From: Cyanobium sp. AMD-g
Lineage (GTDB): Bacteria > Cyanobacteriota > Cyanobacteriia > PCC-6307 > Cyanobiaceae
DNA: 64,000 bases
Direction: 5' to 3'
Assembly: GCF_024346395.1 (NCBI RefSeq)
Contig: NZ_JAGQCW010000001.1
Location: 186,001-250,000, forward strand
The position numbers were made by a program, and so were the translations under genes. Positions 47,617 through 56,476 of the stretch are shown here, piece after piece. The notes beneath the pieces were generated by a model, which saw nothing but the letters and a program-made list of their open reading frames with translations, ran no database searches and was not told the origin of the DNA. Each line of letters opens with the position of its first letter. Within the stretch, counting starts at the first letter, position 1.

Positions 47617-48306
47617 ATGCTGCCCGCCGATCTGCGCACCGCCGAAGCCGAAGCCCTTGAGGCCCTGCAGGCGGCCCTGGCGGCTGGATCCGCTGGACGC
47701 TGGACCGTGGAGTTCCGCTTCGAAGGGCTGCGGCTGCTGCCGGTGGTGCTGCGCCTGCTGGAGGGGCTGCTGGCGGAACGATCCGAGCTGCGACTGCTGT
47801 TCCCGGATGCCGGCGCCACGGCCCTGGCCCGCCGTGATGCCCCGGCATTGGCGGATCGCATCGGCAGCTTTTCCGACCAGCGCCGGCTGCAGCAGGAGGC
47901 CCCCTCCGCCGGGGAGCTGCTGCTCGTGGGAGCCAGCCAGGCGGAATACGAGCTGGTGGAAGCAGTGTGTGGCGGCCACACCGGCACCGTGGTGCTGCTC
48001 AATCCTTCGCTGGAGGATGCCGCCATCGGCATCGGCAGCGTGGCGCGCCAGCGCCGAAAGGGCTTTCTGGCCGGCTGGCGGGCCGCCTATGCCCTGCTGC
48101 CCCAGGCCGAAAGCGCCCTGCGCTGCGCCTACCCGGGCGAGTGGGAGCTCTACCGGCTCGACCCGGACGGCTACCGGCTGGCTGGTCGCTTCGAGCAGAA
48201 ACCCGATGCCGAGCAACAGGACCTGGCCCTCAGTGGTCGCGAGCAGGCGGGTCTGGGGAGCAACCTGCGGGCCCTCGGCCAGATGATCGAAGACCTGCAG
48301 AACTGA
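47617..48306 (+). CDS. DUF1995 family protein
   Basis: A 229-residue protein of a cyanobacterial/plastid conserved family, recognised by its opening LPADLRTAEAEALEALQAAL, the WTVEFRFEGLRLLPVVLRLL strand-helix and VVLLNPSLEDAAIGIGSVAR. Distant plant members are nucleus-encoded chloroplast proteins. Molecular function is not known to me. It follows the cysteine desulfurase by 26 bp in the same direction. Confidence 0.8.
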   Translation: MLPADLRTAEAEALEALQAALAAGSAGRWTVEFRFEGLRLLPVVLRLLEGLLAERSELRLLFPDAGATALARRDAPALADRIGSFSDQRRLQQEAPSAGELLLVGASQAEYELVEAVCGGHTGTVVLLNPSLEDAAIGIGSVARQRRKGFLAGWRAAYALLPQAESALRCAYPGEWELYRLDPDGYRLAGRFEQKPDAEQQDLALSGREQAGLGSNLRALGQMIEDLQN

Positions 48307-48371
48307 CGGGGCGGCCCGACTGGTGCATCCCGGAAAGGCTGCGTACACTTCGCGCTGGCTTTCAGGTGCCC

Positions 48372-48896
48372 ATGCCCAGCGATTCGCCCCGATCCCGTTC
48401 CTGGAGCCTCGTCGACCTCGGCGCTGCCGCCGCGGCGCTGCTGGCGATCGGGGGCGTGATCTGGAGTCCCCGCCTCAGCGGTGCGGTGGCCCAGGCCACC
48501 GGCGCCCTCGAGCCCGTCACCGTGATGGTGGATGTGCGTGGTGCCCCCGCGGCGGACCCGCTGGAGCTGCTGCAACAGGCCCGCGCCGAGGGCAAGGTGG
48601 CGATCGTGATCCGCAACCAGCCCCACGGCAGCGTGGCGGTGAAGCAGATCCTTCCGTTCGATCGGATCATCTCCACCCTCACCCCCGACGGGAAAGTGGT
48701 GAGCGCCCCCGATCCCAACCAGAAGACCTTCAGCACCTTTGATGGGCGTTTCGTTCTCGAAGGCCAGGGGCGCCGCACCGCCGGGGGGGTTGTCTTCGGC
48801 AACCAGACGATCAAGATCGGCGCCCCGGTGGAACTGGAGGGAACCAACTACCGGTTCAACGGCACCGTCACCGACCTGAAACTCGGAGCTTCCTGA
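48372..48896 (+). CDS. DUF4330-type membrane-anchored protein
   Basis: A 174-residue protein with a short basic N-terminus, one hydrophobic helix (LGAAAAALLAIGGVIW, about 16-31) and a predicted beta-rich extracytoplasmic domain (VTVMVDVRGAP; VAIVIRNQPHGSVAVKQIL; VGFLEGT-like end GAPVELEGTNYRFNGTVTDL). This matches DUF4330, common in cyanobacteria. It lies one base ahead of the PBP4-type gene, suggesting an envelope function. The start at 48372 is chosen because upstream in-frame sequence is antisense-like and Arg/Gly-rich. Confidence 0.78.
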   Translation: MPSDSPRSRSWSLVDLGAAAAALLAIGGVIWSPRLSGAVAQATGALEPVTVMVDVRGAPAADPLELLQQARAEGKVAIVIRNQPHGSVAVKQILPFDRIISTLTPDGKVVSAPDPNQKTFSTFDGRFVLEGQGRRTAGGVVFGNQTIKIGAPVELEGTNYRFNGTVTDLKLGAS

Positions 48897-48897
48897 A

Positions 48898-50226
48898 ATG
48901 ATCTCGCCCCTCCGCCTTCTGCCCGGGTTGCAGCGCCCCCGTCGCCCGCTGCGGGCGGTGGCGGGGCTGCTGGTGGCCGCGAGCACCAGCCCCGTGGGCA
49001 CGGCGGCCTGGGCCCAGAACGCGCCGGCACTGCCCTCACCCCGGGCCCTGCGCTCCCTGCCGATGGCTGCCCTGCCGGTGGCTCCGCCACCGGTGGGCAT
49101 GCCGCGTCTGGCCGGGGAGGTCAGCTGTCCGCTGCTGCAACGCCAGGTTGCCCAGGCCCTGGGGGATGAACAGTCCCGTTGGAGCGTCAGCGTTGCCGAT
49201 GGCACTGGCCGGCTGCTGGCCGATGTCAATGGGCGCCAGCCGAGGGTGCCGGCCTCCAACCAGAAGCTGATCAGCACCGCCTTCGCCCTCGACCGACTCG
49301 GCCCCGACTACCGCCTCACCACCCAGCTGTGGCGACTGCAGGACGGCACCCTGCGCATGGTCGGCCAGGGCGATCCCGACCTGGCCCTGCCCCAGCTGCA
49401 ACGCTTTGCCCGGCTGGCCATGGCGGCCGGAACCCCCGTGCGGCTGGAACTGGCGGAGGAAGCCCCCCAGAACTGGTGGCCCAGTGGCTGGCACATGGGA
49501 GACCGCGCCTATGCCTACGGCGCACCGATCACCCGGTTGGCCATCACCAGCAACGCCATCGACGACGCGGTGAGCAATCCCGCCTCGCGCCTGCAGACCC
49601 TGCTGCGCCGCTCGATGGCCCAGAACGGCGGTGCGCAGGTGCAACTGGCCCTGGTGTCAGCCCGCCAGCCCCTGCCCAGCGATGCCGTGCTGATGCATGA
49701 GGAGCCCTCCACCTCCATGCACGGCCTGCTCAGCCTGGCCAACACCGAAAGCCACAATTTCACGGCCGAAGTGTTGCTGCGTCAGGCCGCCGGCACCTGG
49801 GACCTCGTCGAAGCCAGCCGGCGCACGTTTCTCTGGCTGAACGACCAGGGCTTGCCGATGGAAGGTGTCCGGATCGCCGACGGCAGTGGACTCGACCGGG
49901 CCAACCGGCTCACCAGCCGTTTCCTGGCGGCCCTGCTGCTGCGCATGGATCACCATCCCTATTCCAGGGATTACCTCAGTTCGATGGCCATCGCCGGCCG
50001 GCGGGGCACCCTGCGCAACCTCTACAAGGGCACCAGTCTGGATGGTCAGTTCTTCGCCAAGACTGGCACCCTCACGGGTGTGCGCTCGATCAGCGGCGTC
50101 CTCCAGACCACGGATGGCCCCCGCTACGTCAGTGCGGTGTCCGCCGGGGCGGGAGCGCCGAACACCACCATCGGCCGCGTTCTGCGCCAGGTTCAGACGG
50201 TGGGAGCCTGCCAAGCGGCGTCCTGA
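48898..50226 (+). CDS. dacB: D-alanyl-D-alanine carboxypeptidase, PBP4 (S13) type
   Basis: Periplasmic low-molecular-weight penicillin-binding protein of 442 residues that trims or hydrolyses peptidoglycan peptides. An N-terminal signal sequence (RAVAGLLVAASTSPVGTAAWA) precedes the catalytic motifs SxxK (VPASNQKLIS), SxN (ANTESHNFTAEVLLRQ) and KTG (FFAKTGTLTGVRS) in the right order. The insertion between SxxK and SxN fits family S13. The gene starts one base after the DUF4330 gene stop. Confidence 0.93.
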   Translation: MISPLRLLPGLQRPRRPLRAVAGLLVAASTSPVGTAAWAQNAPALPSPRALRSLPMAALPVAPPPVGMPRLAGEVSCPLLQRQVAQALGDEQSRWSVSVADGTGRLLADVNGRQPRVPASNQKLISTAFALDRLGPDYRLTTQLWRLQDGTLRMVGQGDPDLALPQLQRFARLAMAAGTPVRLELAEEAPQNWWPSGWHMGDRAYAYGAPITRLAITSNAIDDAVSNPASRLQTLLRRSMAQNGGAQVQLALVSARQPLPSDAVLMHEEPSTSMHGLLSLANTESHNFTAEVLLRQAAGTWDLVEASRRTFLWLNDQGLPMEGVRIADGSGLDRANRLTSRFLAALLLRMDHHPYSRDYLSSMAIAGRRGTLRNLYKGTSLDGQFFAKTGTLTGVRSISGVLQTTDGPRYVSAVSAGAGAPNTTIGRVLRQVQTVGACQAAS

Positions 50227-50256
50227 GCCCCCTGTCTCCCAGGCCCAGGCCTGCGC

Positions 50257-51204
50257 TCAGCTGGCCAGGCCCCGGCTGGCGGCACGCTTGAGGCGGCCGG
50301 CGGCACGGCGGGCCCGGTCGACGGCAGCATTTTCCAGCGGAATCGGCGCTTCGGGGGGGCGGCTGGCAATGGCTGCCTCCTGGCCCTGCAGCCGCACCAG
50401 TTCCCGCCGGCCCCCCAGGACCACCTGGCTGAGTTCCTTGAGGCGCACCTCCAGTTCCCCCAGCACCTGCTCGGCATAGCGGTTGGCGCCCTCCTGGATG
50501 GTGGATGACTCCTGGCGGGTGCGGGCGATCAGGGCATCGCACTGCTGCTGGGTCTGCTGACGGAACTGCAGAGCATCGGCGTGGAGACGCTCGGCTTCGG
50601 CCTGGCTCTCACGCTGGACGCGCAGACCTTCCTGGCGGATGCCTTCGAGATCCTGCAGGGCCTGGGCCCGGCCGCGTTCGTGCTGCTCCAGGAGTTGGCG
50701 GTTGCGTTCGGCTGCCTCCTGCTCCAGCTGCTGGCGGCGCTGCTGGGCTTCCTGCTCCAGCTGCTGGCGGCGACCGGCGAATTGCTGCTCGAACTGGGCC
50801 ATCCGCGCCTGGTGCTCCTGCTCGGTCTGGGCCACCTGCTGGCGCGCCTGCAGCACCATCTGCTCACACTGCTGACGGGCCAGTTCCCGCTGTTCCGTCA
50901 CCTGACGCTCGGCCTCCTGGCGGATGGCGGCGGCATTGATCAGCTGCTCCCGCTCGCGACGGGCCTGGGTGACGATCTCCTCGGCCTGCAGCCTGGCCTT
51001 CTCGATGAAGCCTTCTCGCTGCCGGATCAGCTCCTCGGCCTGAGAGATCTGCCCGGGCAGGGCCTCACGCAGCGAATCCATCATCTCGATGGCGTCCTGC
51101 TCGTTGACCAGCCGTCCGCCGCTGAAGGGGATCCTGCTGCCTTCGAGGACGATGTCCTCCAGCTGGTCCAGCTGGTCGAGAACGGAGAGACGGACTTCAG
51201 CCAT
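50257..51204 (-). CDS. Long coiled-coil protein, DivIVA-like
   Basis: A 315-residue, almost entirely helical protein. The start [20 protein letters not shown] and [20 protein letters not shown] precede a coiled coil from about 60 to 260 with very high Gln/Glu/Arg/Ala ([20 protein letters not shown]). The C-terminus is basic ([18 protein letters not shown]). Such cyanobacterial proteins are often annotated as DivIVA-like or ATP-synthase-b-like; a role in cell division or polarity is possible but unproven. The start at 51204 overlaps the coaD stop by 8 bp. Confidence 0.78.
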   Translation of the reverse strand: MAEVRLSVLDQLDQLEDIVLEGSRIPFSGGRLVNEQDAIEMMDSLREALPGQISQAEELIRQREGFIEKARLQAEEIVTQARREREQLINAAAIRQEAERQVTEQRELARQQCEQMVLQARQQVAQTEQEHQARMAQFEQQFAGRRQQLEQEAQQRRQQLEQEAAERNRQLLEQHERGRAQALQDLEGIRQEGLRVQRESQAEAERLHADALQFRQQTQQQCDALIARTRQESSTIQEGANRYAEQVLGELEVRLKELSQVVLGGRRELVRLQGQEAAIASRPPEAPIPLENAAVDRARRAAGRLKRAASRGLAS

Positions 51205-51700
51205 ATGGGGATTCGGACGCTGCCTGTCGATTAAAGAGCCTCTCCAGGTCGATCGCCACTCCCGGCGGGACCATGTGGCCGACATCCCCACCGAAGCGGG
51301 CCACCTCCTTCACCACCGAGCTGCTCAGAAAGCTGTGGTGCGCAGCGGTGGCCAGGAACAGGGTCTCGACGCGGGGGGCCAGGGTCCGGTTGGTGTGAGC
51401 GATCTGCAACTCGAATTCGAAGTCGCTCATCGCCCGCAGGCCCCGCAGGATCACCTGGGCGCCGCAGCTCTGGGCGTAGGTCACGGTGAGGCCGTCGAAA
51501 TGGCCCACCTCGATGCCGGCGAGCCCTTCGGTGGCCAGGCGGATCTGCTCCAGCCGCCGCTCCAGGGGGAAGGCGGGCTGCTTGGAGGGGTTCATCAGCA
51601 CCGCCACCACGACCCCGTCGAAGAGGCCAGCCGCCCGCTCGATCAGGTCGAGGTGGCCAAGGGTGAGGGGATCGAAACTGCCGGGATAGAGGGCTCGCAT
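51197..51700 (-). CDS. coaD: Phosphopantetheine adenylyltransferase CoaD
   Basis: Penultimate step of coenzyme A synthesis, 4'-phosphopantetheine plus ATP to dephospho-CoA. The protein is 167 residues, normal for CoaD. Nucleotidyltransferase motif [20 protein letters not shown], substrate segment [19 protein letters not shown] and the [19 protein letters not shown]-like motif are all clear. It is divergent by 67 bp from the flavin reductase and overlaps the coiled-coil gene. Confidence 0.97.
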   Translation of the reverse strand: MRALYPGSFDPLTLGHLDLIERAAGLFDGVVVAVLMNPSKQPAFPLERRLEQIRLATEGLAGIEVGHFDGLTVTYAQSCGAQVILRGLRAMSDFEFELQIAHTNRTLAPRVETLFLATAAHHSFLSSSVVKEVARFGGDVGHMVPPGVAIDLERLFNRQAASESPYG

Positions 51701-51767
51701 GCGCCCAGCCTATGGAGAGGGGCCCGGTCGGGTTCCTAGAGTTGGTCCATTCCTGCCGCCCACCCCC

Positions 51768-52259
51768 ATGACCGACGTTGTTCTGGATGCGGCCGCCAAG
51801 AAAACCCTGCTGCGCAAGATTCCCCACGGCGTGTTCATCTGCGGCGTGGCCGAAGGCGGGGAGGTGAACGGCTTCACGGCCAGCTGGGTCACCCAGGGCT
51901 CCTTCGAACCGCCCCTGGTGGTGATGGCGGTGCGCTCCGACTCCACCAGCAACGGCATGATCCAGCGCAGCGGGCGCTTCTGCCTCAACGTGCTGGCCGC
52001 CGATCAGAAGGACCTGGCTGCCGTGTTCTTCAAGCCCCAGAAGGGGGTGGGCGGACGCTTCGACGCCGCGCCCTTCAGCCTGGGCCCCCTGGGCCTGCCG
52101 GTGCTGGACGACGCCCTCGGCGCCGTGGAGTGCACCCTGGTGGGCCAGGTGGCCCATGGTGATCACACCGTTTTCGTCGGGGAAGTGAAGACGGCCACCC
52201 TGCACCGCGATGCCCCCGCCCTGGAACTGTCCGCCACGGGCTGGCAGTACGGCGGTTGA
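51768..52259 (+). CDS. Flavin reductase-like domain protein
   Basis: A 163-residue FMN-binding split-barrel protein. The family signature is IPHGVFICGVAEGGEVNGFT followed by ASWVTQGSFEPPLVVMAV, FCLNVLAADQKDLAAVF and LGAVECTLVGQVAHGDHTVF. This domain is also the C-terminal module of cyanobacterial flavodiiron proteins, but here it stands alone. A role as NAD(P)H:flavin oxidoreductase is likely. The ATG at 51768 is chosen; the longer frame overlaps the divergent coaD start. It ends 9 bp before uvrC. Confidence 0.9.
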   Translation: MTDVVLDAAAKKTLLRKIPHGVFICGVAEGGEVNGFTASWVTQGSFEPPLVVMAVRSDSTSNGMIQRSGRFCLNVLAADQKDLAAVFFKPQKGVGGRFDAAPFSLGPLGLPVLDDALGAVECTLVGQVAHGDHTVFVGEVKTATLHRDAPALELSATGWQYGG

Positions 52260-52268
52260 GGCACCGCC

Positions 52269-54257
52269 ATGGCTGAACCGGCCGGTGACGTCATCGGGCC
52301 GCTGCTGCTGCAGCGTGAACGGCTGTCGGCCCGGTTGCGGGAGCTGCCGGCGGAGCCGGGCTGTTACCTGATGCGTGATGCGAGCGATCGCATCCTCTAC
52401 ATCGGCAAGTCGAAGAGCCTGCGGGCACGGGTGCGCAGCTACTTCCGCAGCTCCCACGACATCAGCCCCCGCATCGCACTGATGGTGCGGCAGGTCTGTG
52501 AGATCGAGTTCATCGTCACCGACAGCGAGGCGGAGGCGCTGGCGCTGGAATCGAACCTGATCAAGAACCACCAGCCCCACTTCAACGTCCTGCTGAAGGA
52601 CGACAAGAAGTACCCCTACCTCTGCATCACCTGGAGCGAGGCCTACCCGCGCATCTTCATCACCCGCCGCCGCCGCCTGCGCAGCCCCCTGGACCGCTTC
52701 TATGGCCCCTATGTGGATGTGGGCCTGCTGCGCCGCACCCTGGCCGTGGTCAAGCGGGTGTTCCCCTTGCGCCAGCGTCCCCAGCCCCTCTACCGCGACC
52801 GCACCTGCCTCAACTTCGACATCGGCCGCTGTCCGGGGGTCTGCCAGGAAAAGATCGGCTCCGACGACTACCACCACATCCTGCGCAAGGTGGCGATGGT
52901 GTTCCAGGGTCGCAATGACGAGCTGCTGGACCTGCTGCGGCAGCAGATGGAGCGCTACGCCGAACGGCTCGATTTCGAGGCCGCCGCCAGGGTCCGCGAC
53001 CAGCTGCAGGGCCTCGACCTGCTCACCGCCGACCAGAAGATGAGCCTGGGGGACAGCTCCGTCAGCCGGGATGTGATCGCCCTGGCGGCGGATGATCGGG
53101 TGGCGGCCGTCCAGATCTTCCAGATGCGAGCCGGCAAGCTGGTGGGGCGGTTGGGCTACACCGCCGATGCGGCGATCGCCACACCGGCCGAGGTGCTGCA
53201 ACGGGTGGTCGAGGAGCACTACAGCCAGGTGGAGCCGGTGGAGATTCCGCCGGAGCTGGTCTTGCAGCATGCGCTGCCGGCCCAGGAGCTGATCCGTGAA
53301 TGGCTGGCGGAGCGGCGGGGGCGCAAGGTGCGCCTGGTCGTCCCCCAACGGCGCCAGAAGGCCGATCTGATCGAGCTGGTGGAGCGCAACGCCGGCTTCG
53401 AACTGGCCCGGGCCCAGCGGGGGGCGGAGCAACAGCTGCTGGCCACCGAGGACCTGGCCCAGTTGCTGGAGCTGGCGGTGCCGCCCCGGCGGATCGAGGG
53501 CTATGACATCAGCCACATCCAGGGCAGCGACGCCGTGGCCTCCCAGGTGGTGTTCATCGACGGGCTGCCGGCCAAGCAGCACTACCGCAAATACCGGATC
53601 CGCAGCAACAGCATCCACGCCGGCCATTCCGACGACTTCATGGCCATGGCGGAGATCATGCGGCGGCGCTTCCGCCGCTGGTCGCAGGCCAAGGCCGAGG
53701 GGGCCGATCTGGCCGCCCTGCGCCGTGCCGGTGCCTCGGCCCTTCACACCGACGGCCTCAGCGACTGGCCGGACGTGGTGATGATCGACGGCGGCAAGGG
53801 CCAGCTGTCGGCGGTGATGGAGGCGCTGCGGGAGCTGGATCTGCACGAGGAACTGACGGTGTGTTCCCTGGCCAAGCAGCGGGAGGAGGTGTTCCTGCCC
53901 GGTGCCGGCGACCCCCTCGATACCGAGGCCGACCAGCTGGGGGTGGTGCTGCTGCGCCGCCTGCGGGACGAGGCCCACCGCTTCGCCGTGACCTACCACC
54001 GCCAGCAGCGGGGCGAACGGATGAAGCGTTCCCGCCTCAGCGACATCGCCGGGCTCGGACCCAAGCGGGTCAAGGATCTGCTGGCCCATTTCCGCTCCAT
54101 CGACGCCATCCAGCTGGCCAGCCCCGAGCAGATCGCCGCCGTCCCCGGCATGGGTCCGGCCCTGGCCCGGCAGGTCTGGGAGCACTTCCATTCCCCCATC
54201 GATGGGTCCGATGTCGCCGACGAAGGCGAGAACGCCCCCCTGGAGCTGGCCGGATGA
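52269..54257 (+). CDS. uvrC: Excinuclease ABC subunit C (UvrC)
   Basis: Dual-incision nuclease of nucleotide excision repair, 662 residues. Domains in order: GIY-YIG nuclease (about 25-105, [20 protein letters not shown]), cysteine pair in [18 protein letters not shown] motif (about 215-250, [20 protein letters not shown]), RNase H-like endonuclease (about 400-560, [20 protein letters not shown] and [10 protein letters not shown]), and C-terminal helix-hairpin-helix repeats ([33 protein letters not shown]). The end overlaps the next gene start as ATGA. Confidence 0.97.
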   Translation: MAEPAGDVIGPLLLQRERLSARLRELPAEPGCYLMRDASDRILYIGKSKSLRARVRSYFRSSHDISPRIALMVRQVCEIEFIVTDSEAEALALESNLIKNHQPHFNVLLKDDKKYPYLCITWSEAYPRIFITRRRRLRSPLDRFYGPYVDVGLLRRTLAVVKRVFPLRQRPQPLYRDRTCLNFDIGRCPGVCQEKIGSDDYHHILRKVAMVFQGRNDELLDLLRQQMERYAERLDFEAAARVRDQLQGLDLLTADQKMSLGDSSVSRDVIALAADDRVAAVQIFQMRAGKLVGRLGYTADAAIATPAEVLQRVVEEHYSQVEPVEIPPELVLQHALPAQELIREWLAERRGRKVRLVVPQRRQKADLIELVERNAGFELARAQRGAEQQLLATEDLAQLLELAVPPRRIEGYDISHIQGSDAVASQVVFIDGLPAKQHYRKYRIRSNSIHAGHSDDFMAMAEIMRRRFRRWSQAKAEGADLAALRRAGASALHTDGLSDWPDVVMIDGGKGQLSAVMEALRELDLHEELTVCSLAKQREEVFLPGAGDPLDTEADQLGVVLLRRLRDEAHRFAVTYHRQQRGERMKRSRLSDIAGLGPKRVKDLLAHFRSIDAIQLASPEQIAAVPGMGPALARQVWEHFHSPIDGSDVADEGENAPLELAG

Positions 54258-54613
54258 GAGCCGCTGGGAGGTGGGGTGCCGCGGGGCTGCTCTCCTGGCG
54301 GCTATGGGCCGGACTTCTTGGCCTGTGGCTGCTGCTCCCCTCTGCGGGGGGGGCGGCACTGGCCGCACCGGGTCTGTGCGTCGGGCCGGTCTGCGGCGAC
54401 GAGATCAGCCGCAGTGCCCAGTACCACTGGCAGCTCAGGCTGCGGGTGAGCGACCAGGAGAACCACCGGGAGCGGATCCTGGTGGACTGCCGCAACGGGG
54501 GCATCAGTCCACAGCTGGGGCCCGTGGATCGGGCCTATGCCGCCGCCGTGGCCCGCCGCTACTGCCGACTAACTTGGCGGTCCGACGCACCACCTGGTGC
54601 CCCCAGGTCTTGA
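54254..54613 (+). CDS. Small secreted hypothetical protein
   Basis: A 119-residue protein not recognised as a family member. Residues about 12-37 ([20 protein letters not shown]) form a strong signal peptide ending near GGAALAAPG. The mature part of about 80 residues has paired cysteines ([23 protein letters not shown]), compatible with two disulfides in the periplasm. The ATG at 54254 overlaps the uvrC stop, and the stop lies one base before the hemJ start, so it is embedded in the operon and probably real. Confidence 0.72.
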   Translation: MRAAGRWGAAGLLSWRLWAGLLGLWLLLPSAGGAALAAPGLCVGPVCGDEISRSAQYHWQLRLRVSDQENHRERILVDCRNGGISPQLGPVDRAYAAAVARRYCRLTWRSDAPPGAPRS

Positions 54614-54614
54614 G

Positions 54615-55232
54615 ATGACGCTGCCGCTGCCCTTGGCCGTGAGCTTCCCCCCCGAGGCCTACCTCTGGTTCAAGACCCTCCACATCGTCGGGGTGGTGGT
54701 GTGGTTCGCCGGGCTGTTCTACCTGGTGCGGTTGTTCATCTATCACCGGGAGGCGGCCGAGCTGGATCCCCCCCTGCGGCAGGCCTTCGAGACCCAGTAC
54801 GCCGTGATGGAACGGCGCCTGGCCAACATCATCACCACCCCGGGCATGGTGGTGGCCGTGGCCATGGCGGTGGGCCTGCTGCTGGTGGAGCCGATCTGGC
54901 TGAAACAGGCCTGGATGCACGCCAAGCTGGCCGCCGTGGCGGGTCTGCTCGTCTACCACTGGTTCTGTTACCGGCTGATGGGCCAGCTTCAGCGGGGTGA
55001 ATGCCTGTGGAGCGGCCGCCAGCTGCGGGCCCTCAACGAACTGCCCACCCTGCTGCTGGTGCTGGTGGTGATGCTGGTGGTGTTCAAGAACCAGTTTCCC
55101 ACCGGGGCGGCCACCTGGTTCCTGGTGGCCCTGGTGGTGTTCATGGCTGCCTCTATCCAGTTCTATGCCCGCTGGCGGCGCTTGCGCAGTGAACGGCTGG
55201 CCCAACAGGAGAGCGGTGGTGCTGCGGCCTGA
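54615..55232 (+). CDS. hemJ: Protoporphyrinogen IX oxidase HemJ
   Basis: Membrane protein of 205 residues that oxidises protoporphyrinogen IX to protoporphyrin IX, the last shared step of heme and chlorophyll synthesis; this is the form used by most cyanobacteria. About four membrane helices are visible. Conserved residues include the His in WFKTLHIVGVVVWFAGLFY, the RLFIYHREA segment, and WMHAKLAAVAGLLVYHWFCYRL. The ATG at 54615 follows the previous stop immediately. It overlaps the PHP gene start by 17 bp. Confidence 0.93.
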   Translation: MTLPLPLAVSFPPEAYLWFKTLHIVGVVVWFAGLFYLVRLFIYHREAAELDPPLRQAFETQYAVMERRLANIITTPGMVVAVAMAVGLLLVEPIWLKQAWMHAKLAAVAGLLVYHWFCYRLMGQLQRGECLWSGRQLRALNELPTLLLVLVVMLVVFKNQFPTGAATWFLVALVVFMAASIQFYARWRRLRSERLAQQESGGAAA

Positions 55233-55884
55233 AGCCCTCGCCCATCCGCTCACGCCGGTGCTGCGGCAGGTGCGGGCCGACAGCTGCCCGGAGCGGCTCA
55301 ACTTCCACTGCCACACCATCTGCAGCGATGGCAGCTTCCACCCCGAGCAGCTGGCGGCCGAGGCCCTGGCCATCGGTCTGGAGCACCTGGCCGTCACCGA
55401 TCACCACGCCCTGGCGGCCCACGGGGCCATCGCTTCCGCCTTCGAGGCACACAGACGGCGGGGCGAGCCGGCCCCCGTCCTCTGGCGCGGCGTCGAGATC
55501 AGCTGCCTTCTGGAGGGTTGCCTGGTCCACGTCCTGGGGCTGGGTTTCGCCGAGGAGCACCCCTCCCTTCATCCCTACCTTCAGGGCACATCCGTGGTAG
55601 GGCCGGCCCTGCGGGCCGAGGCGGTGGTGGCGGCGATCCAGGCCGCCGCAGGCCTGGCGCTGCTGGCCCACCCCGCCCGCTACCGCCTGCCCCACCAGCG
55701 CCTGATCGCAGCGGCGGCGGATCTGGGCTTCGACGGGGCCGAAGTCTGGTACGACTACGCCATGCGGCCCCGCTGGCAACCCACCGAGCTGGTGTGCGAG
55801 GCGATCGCGGCGGATCTGGAGCAGCGCGGCCTTCTGATGAGTTGTGGTACGGATACCCATGGGCTGGTGCTCCACGGCCGCTAG
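55216..55884 (+). CDS. PHP-domain phosphoesterase
   Basis: A 222-residue metal-dependent phosphoesterase of the PHP family (YciV/TrpH-like, possibly acting on 5'-nucleotides or small phosphoesters). Metal-binding motifs: LNFHCHTICSDGSFHPEQ, HLAVTDHHALAAHGA, WRGVEISCLLEG, LLAHPARYRLPH and SCGTDTHGLVLHGR. The start is probably the GTG at 55216 or 55219, inside the last bases of hemJ; the longer frame runs antisense-like. It is a single-domain protein and no polymerase or histidinol-phosphatase context is present. Confidence 0.88.
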   Translation: MVLRPEALAHPLTPVLRQVRADSCPERLNFHCHTICSDGSFHPEQLAAEALAIGLEHLAVTDHHALAAHGAIASAFEAHRRRGEPAPVLWRGVEISCLLEGCLVHVLGLGFAEEHPSLHPYLQGTSVVGPALRAEAVVAAIQAAAGLALLAHPARYRLPHQRLIAAAADLGFDGAEVWYDYAMRPRWQPTELVCEAIAADLEQRGLLMSCGTDTHGLVLHGR

Positions 55885-55913
55885 GGTTTGCTGACACGTT
55901 TCTCCTTGCGTCG

Positions 55914-56450
55914 ATGGGCCTGTTCGATCGTCTGTTCGGTTCCCGTGCCGCCTCGGTGACCAAGCCTGAAGCTGCGGCCAAGGCCAAACCCAAGGCCGAG
56001 ACCTTTTTCCTCGATCCCGAGGCTTCCACCAGCCTTGGCGATGTCAAGTTCATGAAGCGGTCGAACACGATCCGCCACACCTTCCCCGGCAACGCCGACA
56101 GCCCCGGCGACAAGGAGATGGTGGCCGAAGTGGCCTCGATGGAGGCCCGGGTGGAGAAGATGACCCCTGGCCTGGCCGGCATCCAGCCCACCGAAAAGGG
56201 TTCCGTCAACCTCACCGGTGGGATCCCCAAGCCCGTCAAGAAGACCTTCGCCCAGCAGATGAGCGCCGCCGAGCTCGGCCAGCGCATGAAGGGGGCCGCC
56301 GTCACCCCCACCAACGTCCCCGGCGGTGCGGCGGCGGCGAAGCAGCAGAAGGACGCGGAGGCCCAGAGCCAGCCGAAGATCAGCCAGCAGCCCGCCAAGC
56401 CCGGCAACACCGATCCCTTCCGCTCCATGGTTCGGGACCTCGACCTCTGA
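55914..56450 (+). CDS. Conserved hypothetical protein, disordered, MGLFDRLFG start
   Basis: A 178-residue protein with no recognised domain. It starts MGLFDRLFGSRAAS, continues with a Lys/Ala-rich stretch, then FFLDPEASTSLGDVKFMKRS and IRHTFPGNADSPGDKEMV, the only parts that look foldable. The second half is Pro/Ala/Gln/Lys-rich and probably disordered, ending PFRSMVRDLDL. No signal peptide or membrane helix. Similar short FLDPDxAxTxGD-containing proteins exist in cyanobacteria, but I do not know a function. It is convergent with cobN. Confidence 0.72.
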   Translation: MGLFDRLFGSRAASVTKPEAAAKAKPKAETFFLDPEASTSLGDVKFMKRSNTIRHTFPGNADSPGDKEMVAEVASMEARVEKMTPGLAGIQPTEKGSVNLTGGIPKPVKKTFAQQMSAAELGQRMKGAAVTPTNVPGGAAAAKQQKDAEAQSQPKISQQPAKPGNTDPFRSMVRDLDL

Positions 56451-56476
56451 TCCCCTGAAGGACGCGAGGGTCTGGT

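Noticed and set aside
51231-54368. 1045-codon reverse frame across uvrC, the flavin reductase and coaD
   Set aside because: Antisense to recognised genes, with composition typical of GC-rich shadow frames.
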